64,000 nt of DNA from NCBI RefSeq assembly GCF_001687475.2, contig NZ_CP031611.1:992001-1056000 (forward strand), read 5' to 3'. Positions 25,814 to 35,764 of this stretch are shown in pieces. Below the pieces are notes generated by a model that did no database searches, was not told the origin of the DNA, and saw only the letters and a program-made list of their open reading frames with translations. The position numbers and the translations under genes are program-made. How positions within the stretch are numbered: the stretch's first letter is position 1; every line of letters starts with the position of its first letter. The DNA comes from Campylobacter hepaticus. Its GTDB lineage: Bacteria; Campylobacterota; Campylobacteria; Campylobacterales; Campylobacteraceae.

Positions 25814-27396
25814 CCGCTTATATTCATATAGGAACACCAAAAACAGGTACAACTACAATACAACACTTTTTAGCAAATAATAGAAATGAATTATTAAAAA
25901 ATAATTTATGCTATCTTAATTACAAAGGAAGCTTAGATCATTGGTTCATTCCCAAATTATTAGATACACTTTGGAAGAAATCAAATAAAAGTTTAGATAT
26001 ATTTTATAAAAATAAACATATATTTTTAGATTATCAAGAAGAAATTCAAATCATAAAAAAAGAGGTAGAAAAACTTAATTCAAAACAAGCTGTTTTATTA
26101 TCTTGTGAAGGAATTTATCAATTATGTAGTTCTTTTGAATTTTTAACTATTTTTAAAGAGATTTTACATTTTATTGGTATTTCAAATATTAAAATTATAG
26201 TTTATTTTAGAAGACCTGCTGATTATTTTATTGCTTATTATACTCAATCTATAAAAGGAGCTAATTCAAATTATGCAAATATTTTTTTAAAAAATCCTAA
26301 TGAAGATATTCATTTTATGATAAAATATCAATTGCAATATTCTAAAATTATGGAAATTTATTCTACAATATTTAAACAAGATAATCTAATCATAAAAAGC
26401 TACGATAAAAATAAATTTTTCAACAATAATTTAATAGATGATTTTTTATCAATTTTCCAAATAACGCAAAATCCCTCCTTTAAACAAGCAAACAATAAAA
26501 ACAAATCTTTAGATATATTAGGAGTTAACATATGTAATATTTTATATGAAAATATAAACTTTGCCAATTTAATCATTCAAAAAAATCTTGTTTCATCTTT
26601 TACTACAATAATGGAAAAATTTTTTTCTACAAGAAGCAGTTTTCTACCAAAAAAATCAATATATATTAATTATAATAAATTTTATGATGAAGAAATAAAA
26701 AAAATAGAAACTAAATACTTAAACAACCAAGAACTATTTTCCACTATCAATCTTAACAATTATAAAGAAAATTGGCATATTGAAAAAATAGATAATGATG
26801 ATTTCAAACAAATTATTTTATTTTTTCAAGAAATCATTACCTTAATTTTAAATAACCAAAAAGAAAATATCGATCCAAATGCACAAAACGAAATAAAAAA
26901 ATTACAAGATATCATCAACTCAATATCCTTTAAAAAAACAACTTTGGAATTAGCTAATTTAGAACAAGATTTAATTATTAAAAAATTACAAAGTAAAAAA
27001 CTTGCTAAATCTTTAGGAATAAAAATAAATATGGATTACTCTAGAGTTATTTTCATTCAAACCAATTCAGCTATACAAAGAATTCAAAATCATCTTGCTT
27101 ATAAATTGGGTCAAGTTATAATAGATAATTCAAAAAGTCTATGGGGTTATATAAGAATGTTTTATGTTTTATCCTATATAAAAGATAAACATAAAAAAGA
27201 ACAAGTAGGTTATCAAAATTCAATAAAAGATAACCCTAATTTAATTTTACCTCCTTTAGAAACTTATCCTGATTATAATGAAGCTTTAAAATTAAAAAAT
27301 AGTTTTACTTATAAATTAGGTCAAGCTCTTATACAAGCTAATAAAAATTGGTACAGGGGGGGGGTATATCAAGTTTTTTCTTCAAGATGTGCCTAA
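25810..27396 (+). CDS. Sulfotransferase-like capsule-modifying protein with phase-variable LSYKLG tail
   Basis: 528 residues. The N-terminal IGTPKTGTTTIQ (residues about 6-17) is the 5'-phosphosulfate-binding loop of PAPS-dependent sulfotransferases, and IVYFRRPADYFIAYYTQ near 135 fits the 3'-phosphate-binding segment. Residues ~1-355 form the enzyme part, followed by a coiled-coil stretch and the LSYKLG module (NHLAYKLGQVII, ETYPDYNEA, FTYKLGQALI, WYRGG), which is diverged from the three identical copies. The G9 tract at 27356-27364 ends the protein as VYQVFSSRCA. At G8 it would end [15 protein letters not shown]... with TGA overlapping the cysD start. No membrane segment is obvious in the enzyme part. 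The sulfate acceptor is unknown. Confidence 0.78.
   Translation: MTAYIHIGTPKTGTTTIQHFLANNRNELLKNNLCYLNYKGSLDHWFIPKLLDTLWKKSNKSLDIFYKNKHIFLDYQEEIQIIKKEVEKLNSKQAVLLSCEGIYQLCSSFEFLTIFKEILHFIGISNIKIIVYFRRPADYFIAYYTQSIKGANSNYANIFLKNPNEDIHFMIKYQLQYSKIMEIYSTIFKQDNLIIKSYDKNKFFNNNLIDDFLSIFQITQNPSFKQANNKNKSLDILGVNICNILYENINFANLIIQKNLVSSFTTIMEKFFSTRSSFLPKKSIYINYNKFYDEEIKKIETKYLNNQELFSTINLNNYKENWHIEKIDNDDFKQIILFFQEIITLILNNQKENIDPNAQNEIKKLQDIINSISFKKTTLELANLEQDLIIKKLQSKKLAKSLGIKINMDYSRVIFIQTNSAIQRIQNHLAYKLGQVIIDNSKSLWGYIRMFYVLSYIKDKHKKEQVGYQNSIKDNPNLILPPLETYPDYNEALKLKNSFTYKLGQALIQANKNWYRGGVYQVFSSRCA
27356..27364 (+). repeat. Poly-G (G9) tract between the sulfotransferase-like gene and cysD
   Basis: At G9 the upstream frame ends at 27396, 36 bases before cysD. 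At G8 it runs to TGA at 27434-27436, overlapping the cysD ATG (27433-27435). Tract length may therefore set translational coupling into the sulfate-activation genes. Confidence 0.9.
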
Positions 27397-27432
27397 ATTA
27401 AAAAAGGAAGTAAGGCAATCAAAGGAAAATAT

Positions 27433-28338
27433 ATGACTTTAAATTTTACTCATTTAAAACAACTTGAAAATGAGTCTATTTTTATCATTCGTGAAACTAT
27501 AGCTCAATTTCAAAAACCTGCTATGCTTTATAGCATAGGTAAAGATAGTTCTGTAATGCTCCATCTTTTGCAAAAAGCTTTTTATCCAGCTATTCCACCT
27601 ATGCCTCTAGTGCATATAGATACAACTTGGAAATTTAAAGAAATGATCAAATTTAGAGATCAAAGGGCTAAAGAATTAGGCATGGAACTAATAGTTTATA
27701 TTAACCCCAAAGGTCAAGAAATCAATATATCTCCTTTTACACATGGATCAAGTATGCATACTGATATTATGAAGACCCAAGCTTTAAAACAAATGCTTGA
27801 TTTATATCAATTTGATGCTATTTTTGGAGGAGCTAGACGCGATGAAGAAAAATCAAGAGCTAAAGAAAGAATTTATTCTTTCCGTGATGAAAATCATGCT
27901 TGGAATCCAAAAAATCAACGTCCAGAACTTTGGAATTTATATAATGGGTGCCACAAAAAAGGGGAATCTATAAGGGTTTTTCCATTAAGCAATTGGACTG
28001 AACTTGATATTTGGCAATACATTTATCTTGAAAATATTCCTATACCTAGTCTTTATTTTGCTAAAAAAAGAAAAGTTATTGAATATATGGGAACCAAAAT
28101 TTTAGTTGATGATAAAAGAATCCCAAAAGAGCTTACCAAAAATGCTAAAGAAGAACTTGTAAGATTTAGAACTTTAGGTTGCTATCCTTTAACAGGAGCT
28201 ATTCATTCAAATGCATCAAATGTACTTGATATTATACAAGAATTACTCACAAGTACAACAAGTGAAAGACAAGGAAGACTCATAGATAATGATGAAGAGA
28301 CCAGTATGGAAAAGAAAAAACAACAAGGATATTTTTAA
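27433..28338 (+). CDS. cysD: Sulfate adenylyltransferase subunit 2 (CysD)
   Basis: 301 residues, normal for CysD. The PP-loop is [13 protein letters not shown] near residue 36, with [12 protein letters not shown] and [15 protein letters not shown] following. With CysN it forms ATP sulfurylase, making APS from sulfate and ATP. It is followed by cysN with a one-base TAATG overlap. No APS or PAPS reductase (cysH) or sulfite reductase is near, so the product most likely feeds CysC and sulfotransferases, not cysteine synthesis. From memory a cysD homologue lies beside cst-I in C. jejuni OH4384. Confidence 0.95.
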   Translation: MTLNFTHLKQLENESIFIIRETIAQFQKPAMLYSIGKDSSVMLHLLQKAFYPAIPPMPLVHIDTTWKFKEMIKFRDQRAKELGMELIVYINPKGQEINISPFTHGSSMHTDIMKTQALKQMLDLYQFDAIFGGARRDEEKSRAKERIYSFRDENHAWNPKNQRPELWNLYNGCHKKGESIRVFPLSNWTELDIWQYIYLENIPIPSLYFAKKRKVIEYMGTKILVDDKRIPKELTKNAKEELVRFRTLGCYPLTGAIHSNASNVLDIIQELLTSTTSERQGRLIDNDEETSMEKKKQQGYF

Positions 28339-29753
28339 TGCAAAACATAAAAAAATATCTTAACAAACATACAAATAAAGAACTTTGTCGTTTTATCACT
28401 TGCGGTAGTGTGGATGATGGAAAATCCACTCTTATAGGAAGATTATTATATGATACTAAAAGCTTATTTGATGATCAATTAAAGACTTTAAAAAAAGATA
28501 GCAAAAGAATAGGAAATGCAGGAAATAAACTTGATTTTGCGCTTTTAGTAGATGGACTTTCTAGTGAAAGAGAGCAAGGTATTACAATAGATGTAGCTTA
28601 TAGATTTTTTACTAGCAATAAGCGCAATTTTATTATAGCCGATACTCCAGGTCATGAACAATATACTAGAAACATGGCAACAGGAGCAAGTACTGCTGAT
28701 ATAGCTATCATACTTATAGACTCTAGAAAAGGAGTTTTAACTCAAACTAAAAGACATTCTTATATAGTAAGCTTACTTGGTATTAAACATTTTATTATTG
28801 CTATTAATAAAATGGATCTAGTATCTTATGACGAAAAAATCTTTAATAAAATTTGCAAAGATTATCAAGAAATTATACCTTATCTTCAAAACAATATTAA
28901 AACACATTTTATACCAATTTGTGCATTAAATGGAGAAAATATTATTAAAAAAAGTAAAAATTTCTTCTGGTACAAAGGTGCAACTTTGCTTAAACTTTTA
29001 GATAATATCAAAATAGATAAAACTCTTCAAGATAATTTTATTTTACCCATACAATATGTTAATCGTCCCCATTTAAATTTTCGTGGTTTTTGTGGAAATA
29101 TAATTAGTGGACACATAAAGTTACAAGATGAAGTTATTATTTTACCTTCTATGCAAAAATCTAAAATTAAAAGCATTGTTACAAGTGATATTAAAGATTT
29201 AAAAGTTTTAAATACAAACGAAGTTATCTCAACTCAAAACGAAGCTTTTAATGGAATGGCTGTTAATATATGTCTAGAAGATGAAATTGATATTTCTAGA
29301 GGAGATATTTTAACATCTATAAATCATAATCTTAATATCAGCAATATTTTTGAAGCAATGATTATATGGATGAATGAAAAAACACTAAATCTTGAAGAAA
29401 ATTATCTTATAAAAAGGGCTCATAATCTTTGCAATGTAAAATTTAAAAGCATTAATTATAAAAAAAATATCAATACCTTTCAACAAGAACATGCTACAAA
29501 ATTAATGCTCAATGATATTGCACATTGCACCTTAAAACTAGATACCAATTTAGCACTTAAAGAATATGAAAATAATAAAATTTTAGGCTCATTTATCATC
29601 ATCCATAAATATAGCAATGAAACTCTAGCTGCAGGTATGATAATGAAAATTTTAGATTCAAAACAAGATCAAAAAATTTATACGCAAGCTGAAATTGAAC
29701 TTAATGCGTTCATAAGAAAAAATTATCCAGAATGGGAATGCAAAAAAATATGA
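28338..29753 (+). CDS. cysN: Sulfate adenylyltransferase subunit 1, GTPase (CysN)
   Basis: 471 residues. EF-Tu-like GTPase motifs are clear: G1 GSVDDGKSTLIGRLL near 23, G3 DTPGHEQYTRNMATGAS near 99 and G4 NKMDL near 155; two beta-barrel domains follow. GTP hydrolysis drives APS formation by CysD. There is no fused APS kinase domain, in keeping with the separate cysC downstream. The stop overlaps the start of the permease gene (ATGA at 29750). Confidence 0.95.
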   Translation: MQNIKKYLNKHTNKELCRFITCGSVDDGKSTLIGRLLYDTKSLFDDQLKTLKKDSKRIGNAGNKLDFALLVDGLSSEREQGITIDVAYRFFTSNKRNFIIADTPGHEQYTRNMATGASTADIAIILIDSRKGVLTQTKRHSYIVSLLGIKHFIIAINKMDLVSYDEKIFNKICKDYQEIIPYLQNNIKTHFIPICALNGENIIKKSKNFFWYKGATLLKLLDNIKIDKTLQDNFILPIQYVNRPHLNFRGFCGNIISGHIKLQDEVIILPSMQKSKIKSIVTSDIKDLKVLNTNEVISTQNEAFNGMAVNICLEDEIDISRGDILTSINHNLNISNIFEAMIIWMNEKTLNLEENYLIKRAHNLCNVKFKSINYKKNINTFQQEHATKLMLNDIAHCTLKLDTNLALKEYENNKILGSFIIIHKYSNETLAAGMIMKILDSKQDQKIYTQAEIELNAFIRKNYPEWECKKI

Positions 29754-31462
29754 AAATTATAGTTGGTATTACACTTTTAATCTTACTTGCCTTACTCATA
29801 CACAATAAAATAAAACCTGCTATTCTTTTTGGTGCTTTAGCCGGATTTTATTATATTATAGGTTATTTAGATTTTACAACTTGGATAAATTCCTATACAA
29901 ATAATTCTTTAATTTCACTTATATTATTGCTTTTAGTTTCTATCTCAATAGAAAAAACAATTATAATAGAATGGGTAAGCCGATTTATTATAGGAAAAAA
30001 TTACTATCTTTCTCTTTTAAAACTAGGTATGATTACTTCTACAACTTCAGCTTTTTTAAATAATACAGCAGTAGTTGCAAGCTTTATGAGCATGGTTAAA
30101 AATAATCAATTTCATGCTCCTTCAAAACTTCTAATTCCTCTTTCTTATTTTGCTATAGCAGGTGGCGTTACTACACTTATAGGCACTTCTACTAATTTAA
30201 TTATTGATTCTTTTGTAGTACAAAATGGCTTACCAAATCTTAAAATATTTGATTTTTTGCCCATAGGTATAGCTTTGATTATAGGTATAATTTTAACTTT
30301 AATGATTTTTAACCAACTTTTACCTTCTTATGAAAATAAAAATAAAGATATAAAAGAATATTTAATAGCCTTAAAAGTTTTAGAAAATAGTTCTTTAATA
30401 GGCAAAAGCATAGAAGAAAACAAACTTAGAAATTTACAATATCTATTTTTAACAGAAATTCAAAGAAATGATCAAAACATCACTCCTGTTTCACATAATG
30501 AAATTATACAAGCTAAAGATATGCTTATATTTAGTGGAGATATTTCTCAACTAAAAATCTTAAATCAATTTGAGGGTTTAAAACTTATAGATGGTTATGA
30601 ATTTAAAAACAGTCAATTTGTTGATGTTATAATCTCTCCAACCTCAAATTTAATCGGAAAAAATGTAAAAAAAGCAAATTTTAGATCTAAATTTGACGCT
30701 GCTATTATTTCTTTGCAAAGAGGGAATAATTACATTAAAAAAATTGGCGAAACTATTTTACATGCTGGAGATAGAATGATTTTAGCTGTAGGTAAAGATT
30801 TTACCTCAAGAGATAATTTTACTAAGAATTTTTATCTACTCTCAAATATTCAACAAAATCAAAAACTAGATATTAAAAAAAGTTTAATTATTATAATAGC
30901 TTTTTTAAGTGCAATTATTTTTTCAGCTTTAAATTTTATTTCTTTTAGTAAAGCCTTATTACTTTATCTAGGATTTCTACTTCTTTTTCAATTTATTAAA
31001 CTTGATGAAATAAAAAGACGTTTTCCTTTTGATATTTTCATGATAGTAGGCTCCTCCTTAGCTATTACTAAAGTACTAGTAGATAGTGGTTTAGCTAAAG
31101 ATATAGCTGAATTTATTACAAGTTTTTTTGGACACTATGGAATTTATGGAAGTTTTATCGGAATTTATCTTTTAACACTAATTTTAACTGAATTTATCAC
31201 CAACAATGCTGCAGCAGCTTTAACCTTCCCTATAGCTTTTGCAACTGCTCAAGCTTTAGAAGTAAATCCTTTACCTTTTATATTTGCTATTGCTTATGGA
31301 GCAAGCGCTGGATTTATGATTCCACATGGTTATCAAACTCATCTAATGGTTAATTCACTTTGTAATTATAAAATTACAGATTTTATTAAAATAGGAATAA
31401 TTGTTTCCATTATTTATAGCATTATAGTGTTAATAGGTATACCTTTGGTTTTTAATTTTTAA
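29750..31462 (+). CDS. SLC13/SAC1-type anion permease with two TrkA-C (RCK-C) domains, probable sulfate importer
   Basis: 570 residues from ATG 29750, whose ATGA overlaps the cysN stop; an in-frame ATG at 29732 would add six residues. N-terminal membrane segments (about 5-195, with TTSAFLNNTAVVASF and GTSTNLIIDSFV, hairpin motifs of the SLC13/CitM superfamily) are followed by two cytoplasmic RCK-C domains (about 200-345) and a second membrane half (about 370-568) with a matching hairpin, ILTEFITNNAAAALTFP. This layout is the SAC1-like or SLT sulfate-transporter type. Position inside cysDN-cysC makes sulfate the likely substrate. Confidence 0.82.
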   Translation: MKIIVGITLLILLALLIHNKIKPAILFGALAGFYYIIGYLDFTTWINSYTNNSLISLILLLLVSISIEKTIIIEWVSRFIIGKNYYLSLLKLGMITSTTSAFLNNTAVVASFMSMVKNNQFHAPSKLLIPLSYFAIAGGVTTLIGTSTNLIIDSFVVQNGLPNLKIFDFLPIGIALIIGIILTLMIFNQLLPSYENKNKDIKEYLIALKVLENSSLIGKSIEENKLRNLQYLFLTEIQRNDQNITPVSHNEIIQAKDMLIFSGDISQLKILNQFEGLKLIDGYEFKNSQFVDVIISPTSNLIGKNVKKANFRSKFDAAIISLQRGNNYIKKIGETILHAGDRMILAVGKDFTSRDNFTKNFYLLSNIQQNQKLDIKKSLIIIIAFLSAIIFSALNFISFSKALLLYLGFLLLFQFIKLDEIKRRFPFDIFMIVGSSLAITKVLVDSGLAKDIAEFITSFFGHYGIYGSFIGIYLLTLILTEFITNNAAAALTFPIAFATAQALEVNPLPFIFAIAYGASAGFMIPHGYQTHLMVNSLCNYKITDFIKIGIIVSIIYSIIVLIGIPLVFNF

Positions 31463-31470
31463 GGATAAAA

Positions 31471-32058
31471 ATGAACACTAATCTTACTTGGCATAACACT
31501 ACTATTACCAAAATACAAAGATCAAAACTCAAAAAACAAAAACCATGCGTTATATGGTTAACAGGACTTAGTGGTAGCGGAAAATCTACTTTAGCTAATG
31601 CTTTAGACAAAAAACTTTTTAGTTTGGGATATCATACTTACATTTTAGATGGAGATAATATCCGCCATGGAATCAATAAAGATCTAGGTTTTGATGAATC
31701 TTCAAGAGTAGAAAATATAAGACGTATAGCAGAACTTTGTAAATTATTTGTAGATAGTGGTTTAATAATAATTTGTGCTTTTATATCACCTTTTGAAAAT
31801 GAAAGAAATTTGGTAAGATCTTTAGTAGAAAAAGATGAATTTATAGAAATTTTTGTAGACACACCATTAGAAATTTGTGAAAAAAGAGATCCAAAAGGTC
31901 TTTACAAAAAAGCAAGAAATGGAGAAATTAAAAATTTCACCGGCATAGATAGTCCATATGAAAAACCCCAAAAACCTGAAATTTACCTGATAAATTCTAA
32001 AACCAAAATTGCTGACAATGTAAATATAATTTTAGATTATCTTAAAAAAATCATATAA
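31471..32058 (+). CDS. cysC: Adenylylsulfate kinase (APS kinase)
   Basis: 195 residues, typical. The P-loop is GLSGSGKSTLANAL near residues 31-44, LDGDNIRHGINKDLGF near 60 binds APS, and FVDTPLEICEKRDPKGLYKKAR and NFTGIDSPYE are conserved. It phosphorylates APS to PAPS, the universal sulfuryl donor. Eight bases separate it from the permease, and AAGGATAAA is its ribosome binding site. PAPS without cysH near by supports a glycan-sulfation role. Confidence 0.96.
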   Translation: MNTNLTWHNTTITKIQRSKLKKQKPCVIWLTGLSGSGKSTLANALDKKLFSLGYHTYILDGDNIRHGINKDLGFDESSRVENIRRIAELCKLFVDSGLIIICAFISPFENERNLVRSLVEKDEFIEIFVDTPLEICEKRDPKGLYKKARNGEIKNFTGIDSPYEKPQKPEIYLINSKTKIADNVNIILDYLKKII

Positions 32059-32260
32059 TTAAATATTTAATACTACATGGTAAAAATTATCCTTATAAAT
32101 ACTTTTTAAAATTATGAAAATAAATATCTTTTTAAGTTACAAAATGTAATCATTCATACAATTATATATAATATGATGAAAAAAAATAAAAAATTCATAG
32201 ATAACTTAGCAAAAAAACTTTATTATAAAACATCTATAAATTAGGCGGTGAAATTCACAA
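32059..32260. other. 202-base gap between cysC and the second sulfotransferase-like gene
   Basis: AT-rich. It holds a 23-residue reading frame (32173-32244, starting MMKKNKKFIDNL and ending TAG just before AGGCGGTG, the probable ribosome binding site of the next gene). I see no convincing terminator or other gene. Confidence 0.4.
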
Positions 32261-33745
32261 ATGACTTGTTATTTACATATAGGAATGCCAAAAACTGGAA
32301 CTACAAGTATACAAACTTTTTTAACTGAAAATAAAAATTTACTTTTACAGTATAATTATTTATATCCTGAAAGTATTCTTGAATGGGGTCACCAACACAT
32401 CACTTTAGTTTGGATTATTAAATTATTAAGATTAAACAAAAAATTATTGTTTCTCGAAAAAAAATATAAACAAATAATGATAAACTTTAGAAAAGAACTT
32501 AAAATAAATTCAAATAAAACAATTTTATTGTCAACAGAAGGTTTAACTTGGGATTTTGATAATCCTATTTATATTAAAATTTTACATAAAATATTAAAAC
32601 TTTTTGGGTTTACTACAATTAAAATTATTATATATCTCAGACCACAAGAAGATATGCTAGCTTCTTTATACTCTGAAAATATTAAAGGTAATTATCACAT
32701 TTTTAACAACTCTTTATCTATTAAAAATAATAAATTAAAACATATTTTTAATTACAAATATATTTTAAAAAGTTATTCTTATTTTTTTAAAAAAGAAAAT
32801 ATAATAGTAAAAATTTTCCATAAAGATGAATTTTATAAACAAAATTTAATAAAAGATTTTATAAAAATTCTAGATATTAAATGGAATAATAATTTTATTA
32901 TTATAGATAATCAAAATCAAAGTCTTGATTTAATTGGAATTGAGCTACAAAAACGTTTAAATAATTTAGGACTAGGAGGTTATCACAATACTAACACTCT
33001 ACTTAACTTTAGTATAAATCATTTTTATAATAAAAATATATATTTTACCCCTAAAAAAGAATATTATCTAGAATATTATAATTTTTTTAAATCCCATAAT
33101 GAATGGGTTAGAAAAGAATTTTTTCCACATAAAGAAAGATTATTTCCTGAAAAAGATTTAAGTAATTATAAAGAAAATTATAAACTTATAGAAATGAAAC
33201 CAGAATATTGGGATAAAATTGCTGAATTTATAGCAGATATAATCAAAACTAAAAATGAAATTATTGCAAATAAAGAACAAAGAATTCAAAATCAAAACAA
33301 TCAAATACATAATTTAAATGAAACTTTGCAAACCAATAATGAAATACTAATAACTAAAGAAAACTTACTATACTTTCAAACCCAACACGGTACAGCCAAA
33401 CAAAGAATTCAAAATCAACTCTCTTATAAATTAGGTCAAGCTATGATTATAAATTCTAAAAATGTATTAAATTATATATTATTACCTTTTATATTAATAA
33501 GTATTGTTATTTCACATAAACAAGAACAAAAAGCTTATCAATTTAAAATAAAAAAATATCCTTCTTTAAAATTACCTCCTTTAGAAACTTATCCTGATTA
33601 TAATGAAGCAATAAAATTTAAAAATCATCTTTCTTATAAATTAGGAAAAGAATTTATAAAGGCAAGTAAAACTTGGTACAGGGGGGGGTATATCAAATTT
33701 ATCTTTTTCATCATTACAAACCTAACTCGATGTAAAAAAAGATAA
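32261..33745 (+). CDS. Second sulfotransferase-like protein with LSYKLG tail in the long-tail frame
   Basis: 494 residues. The 5'-phosphosulfate loop IGMPKTGTTSIQ is at about 6-17, and IIIYLRPQEDMLASLY near 130 fits the 3'-phosphate region. It is related to the protein at 25810 but diverged in sequence. From about codon 345 it is identical to the tail of cst-I and the GT2 gene. Its tract is G8 (33681-33688), so it reads the alternative frame (WYRGGYIKFIFFII...) and ends at 33745. It meets truD convergently after 22 bases. It is likely a PAPS-dependent glycan sulfotransferase; the acceptor is unknown. Confidence 0.76.
   Translation: MTCYLHIGMPKTGTTSIQTFLTENKNLLLQYNYLYPESILEWGHQHITLVWIIKLLRLNKKLLFLEKKYKQIMINFRKELKINSNKTILLSTEGLTWDFDNPIYIKILHKILKLFGFTTIKIIIYLRPQEDMLASLYSENIKGNYHIFNNSLSIKNNKLKHIFNYKYILKSYSYFFKKENIIVKIFHKDEFYKQNLIKDFIKILDIKWNNNFIIIDNQNQSLDLIGIELQKRLNNLGLGGYHNTNTLLNFSINHFYNKNIYFTPKKEYYLEYYNFFKSHNEWVRKEFFPHKERLFPEKDLSNYKENYKLIEMKPEYWDKIAEFIADIIKTKNEIIANKEQRIQNQNNQIHNLNETLQTNNEILITKENLLYFQTQHGTAKQRIQNQLSYKLGQAMIINSKNVLNYILLPFILISIVISHKQEQKAYQFKIKKYPSLKLPPLETYPDYNEAIKFKNHLSYKLGKEFIKASKTWYRGGYIKFIFFIITNLTRCKKR
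33294..33700 (+). repeat. LSYKLG tail repeat, copy 3 (one G shorter)
   Basis: Direct repeat of 25154-25563 and inverted repeat of 5667-6076, identical by eye except for G8 instead of G9 and a slightly shorter 3' limit. Sequence beyond it differs, so each gene has its own last residues. Confidence 0.88.
33681..33688 (+). repeat. Poly-G (G8) tract in the second sulfotransferase-like gene
   Basis: At G8 the YIKF frame is read. At G9 the tail would become VYQIYLFHHYKPNSM-like and continue in another frame towards truD. Only this copy is now in the YIKF state. Confidence 0.88.
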
Positions 33746-33767
33746 AAATTTACATATAAATTATGCC

Positions 33768-34886
33768 TTATTCAAACAAATCTTTATGTAAAATTTCTTC
33801 TAAAACTACAGTAGCATAAGATCCCTTTTCTAAAAAAAATTCCATACAAAAATGAGCCTTTTGCTGATCATAACGCCATTTTAAATCCTTTAAATACCCC
33901 CACATAAAACGCCTTGATCCTTGCATTTGAGATTTAAACTCCAAAATATCTTTAAAAATTTCATTTTCCAAATTTAAAGCTAAACCCTTTTGTATCTCAT
34001 AAGCTTTAGCACCCATTAAAAGTCCCATAGCACTAATATCCCTTGCATTAAAACGCTCAAGCTCGACATCTAAATCTTCACACAAAAAACACTTACCAAA
34101 AGGATAATGTCCCAAAACTTCACCTTTTAAAAGTTTAAAAAAATTCTTTTGCTTTTTAAGCTCTTTAACCTCATCTTTAGAAATACCATAAATTTGCATA
34201 AGCTCATTAACACTAAAATCATTTACAAAATGCGACAACTCCACTCTTTTGCTCAAATAACGATTAAAAAATTCACTTTGAAAAGCTGAAAGTAAAAACT
34301 CTTTCATTTTAACATTTTTCATTTTTTTGCCACGTAAAATTTCAAAGGCTTCTTTATAATTGTCTTTAAATTTACCAAAACGCTGATAACCAAAATAATT
34401 TGCAAAACCTTGTTCATCCAAATTAATCAAAACTTGTTCAAGCTTTAAAGCATCACTTGGCAAAACCTTTTTCAAACGTATAAAAAAAGAATTTCCCTTT
34501 AAATGACCTATTCTTAATTTATTTTCATGAGTAAAAATTTCTAAAATTTTAAGCTTAGGATGAGAAAAATGTTCTAAAAAACTCTCAAATTTCTTAGGCA
34601 TAGAAAGATATTGAAAAGTTGAACCTTGTTTATCTTTAAGCCCTGCATAACCAAAATCACGCATCTTTGCCCCACTTGCCTGACTTAAAATTTTTAAAGC
34701 CTCATTAGTAGTTAAATCTTTTTTATTGATATACAAAACAAGATGCTCTCCCTTGCCATTAAACTCATATAAAGGCTTTTCACGTACCACAAAATCATCA
34801 CTATTTTTACTAAAATGCACATTAATAGGACTATGTTTTAAACTATATAAAGGCTTAAAAATGGTGCTCTTTTCCGCTAAATTCAT
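33768..34886 (-). CDS. truD: tRNA pseudouridine(13) synthase TruD
   Basis: 372 residues. Family landmarks: a start with [30 protein letters not shown], the catalytic-Asp segment [12 protein letters not shown] near residue 80, and NYFGYQRFG near 165. It modifies U13 of tRNA-Glu. The start lies inside the 3' end of thiL (32-base overlap), so the two are translationally linked. In C. jejuni truD-thiL follow prfB; here sulfation genes are the neighbours. Confidence 0.94.
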   Translation of the reverse strand: MNLAEKSTIFKPLYSLKHSPINVHFSKNSDDFVVREKPLYEFNGKGEHLVLYINKKDLTTNEALKILSQASGAKMRDFGYAGLKDKQGSTFQYLSMPKKFESFLEHFSHPKLKILEIFTHENKLRIGHLKGNSFFIRLKKVLPSDALKLEQVLINLDEQGFANYFGYQRFGKFKDNYKEAFEILRGKKMKNVKMKEFLLSAFQSEFFNRYLSKRVELSHFVNDFSVNELMQIYGISKDEVKELKKQKNFFKLLKGEVLGHYPFGKCFLCEDLDVELERFNARDISAMGLLMGAKAYEIQKGLALNLENEIFKDILEFKSQMQGSRRFMWGYLKDLKWRYDQQKAHFCMEFFLEKGSYATVVLEEILHKDLFE

Positions 34887-35676
34887 ATTTTCCCTTCACT
34901 GCTTTTGCAAAAACATTTATTTTTACCTGATGTTTTTTTGCAATATTTGCTATATTTTCATACTCTTTCTCATCAAAAGCAAATAAAATTTCATATTCTT
35001 CTCCACTATAAAGTATATTATCGCTTAATGATTCAAACCAAGAAATGCCACATTTATTTTGCTTTAAAAGTCTTGATAAATCTTTGCTTAAACCATCTGA
35101 AATATCCATAGCACAAGAAATATAAGGAGCAAGTTCATAAAAAAAATCCGGTCTTAATCTTGGTTTTATAAACACATGATCTAAACTTAAAATACCTCCA
35201 TTTTGCAAAGTATTAAGCCCTTCTAAACCCCCTCCTAAATCCCCTGTATAAGCCAACAAATGCCCTGGTTTTAAACCCTTCCTAAAAACCGCTTTACCAT
35301 TTAATTTAGAAATTATAGTAATGCTAATATCAATCTTATCATTACTTATAGTATCACCACCTATAATTTCTATATCAAATTGACTAGCTGTTTTTAAAAA
35401 TCCTTTTTGCAAAATTACAATCTCATCTTCACTTAAATTTTTTGGAAGCGCAAGTCCTAAAAGTGCATATTTTGGTTTAGCATTCATCACAATAGCATCT
35501 GAAATATTAACAAGCATAGCCTTTGTAGCAATTTGCTCTAAATCAAACCATTCTCTTTTAAAATGTATATTTTCAAAAAATAAATCCTTACTAAAGCACC
35601 ATTTACCAACAATAGCACCATCATCACCATTTTTCTTATTTAAAAAAGCTTGAATTATAAAATCTTCTTTATTCAT
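34855..35676 (-). CDS. thiL: Thiamine-monophosphate kinase
   Basis: 273 residues, somewhat shorter than E. coli ThiL (about 325), as is usual in Campylobacter. Nucleotide-binding acidic motifs are present: KNGDDGAIV near the start, [40 protein letters not shown] and [16 protein letters not shown]. It phosphorylates thiamine monophosphate to the cofactor TPP. It overlaps truD by 32 bases downstream and is divergent from the gene at 35765. Confidence 0.92.
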   Translation of the reverse strand: MNKEDFIIQAFLNKKNGDDGAIVGKWCFSKDLFFENIHFKREWFDLEQIATKAMLVNISDAIVMNAKPKYALLGLALPKNLSEDEIVILQKGFLKTASQFDIEIIGGDTISNDKIDISITIISKLNGKAVFRKGLKPGHLLAYTGDLGGGLEGLNTLQNGGILSLDHVFIKPRLRPDFFYELAPYISCAMDISDGLSKDLSRLLKQNKCGISWFESLSDNILYSGEEYEILFAFDEKEYENIANIAKKHQVKINVFAKAVKGKYEFSGKEHHF

Positions 35677-35764
35677 ACTAAAAGTAATTTTATAAAATTT
35701 CCTTTTAAATTCTAGTGAATTTTAAAAAAATTTTATATAATATATAAATGTTTAAGGATATATC
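35677..35764. promoter_or_regulatory. Divergent promoter region between thiL and the 357-residue hypothetical
   Basis: 88 AT-rich bases. A TATAAT box lies at 35736-35741 on the plus strand, 24 bases before ATG 35765, with AAGGAT as ribosome binding site. The minus-strand thiL promoter is not clear. Confidence 0.4.
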
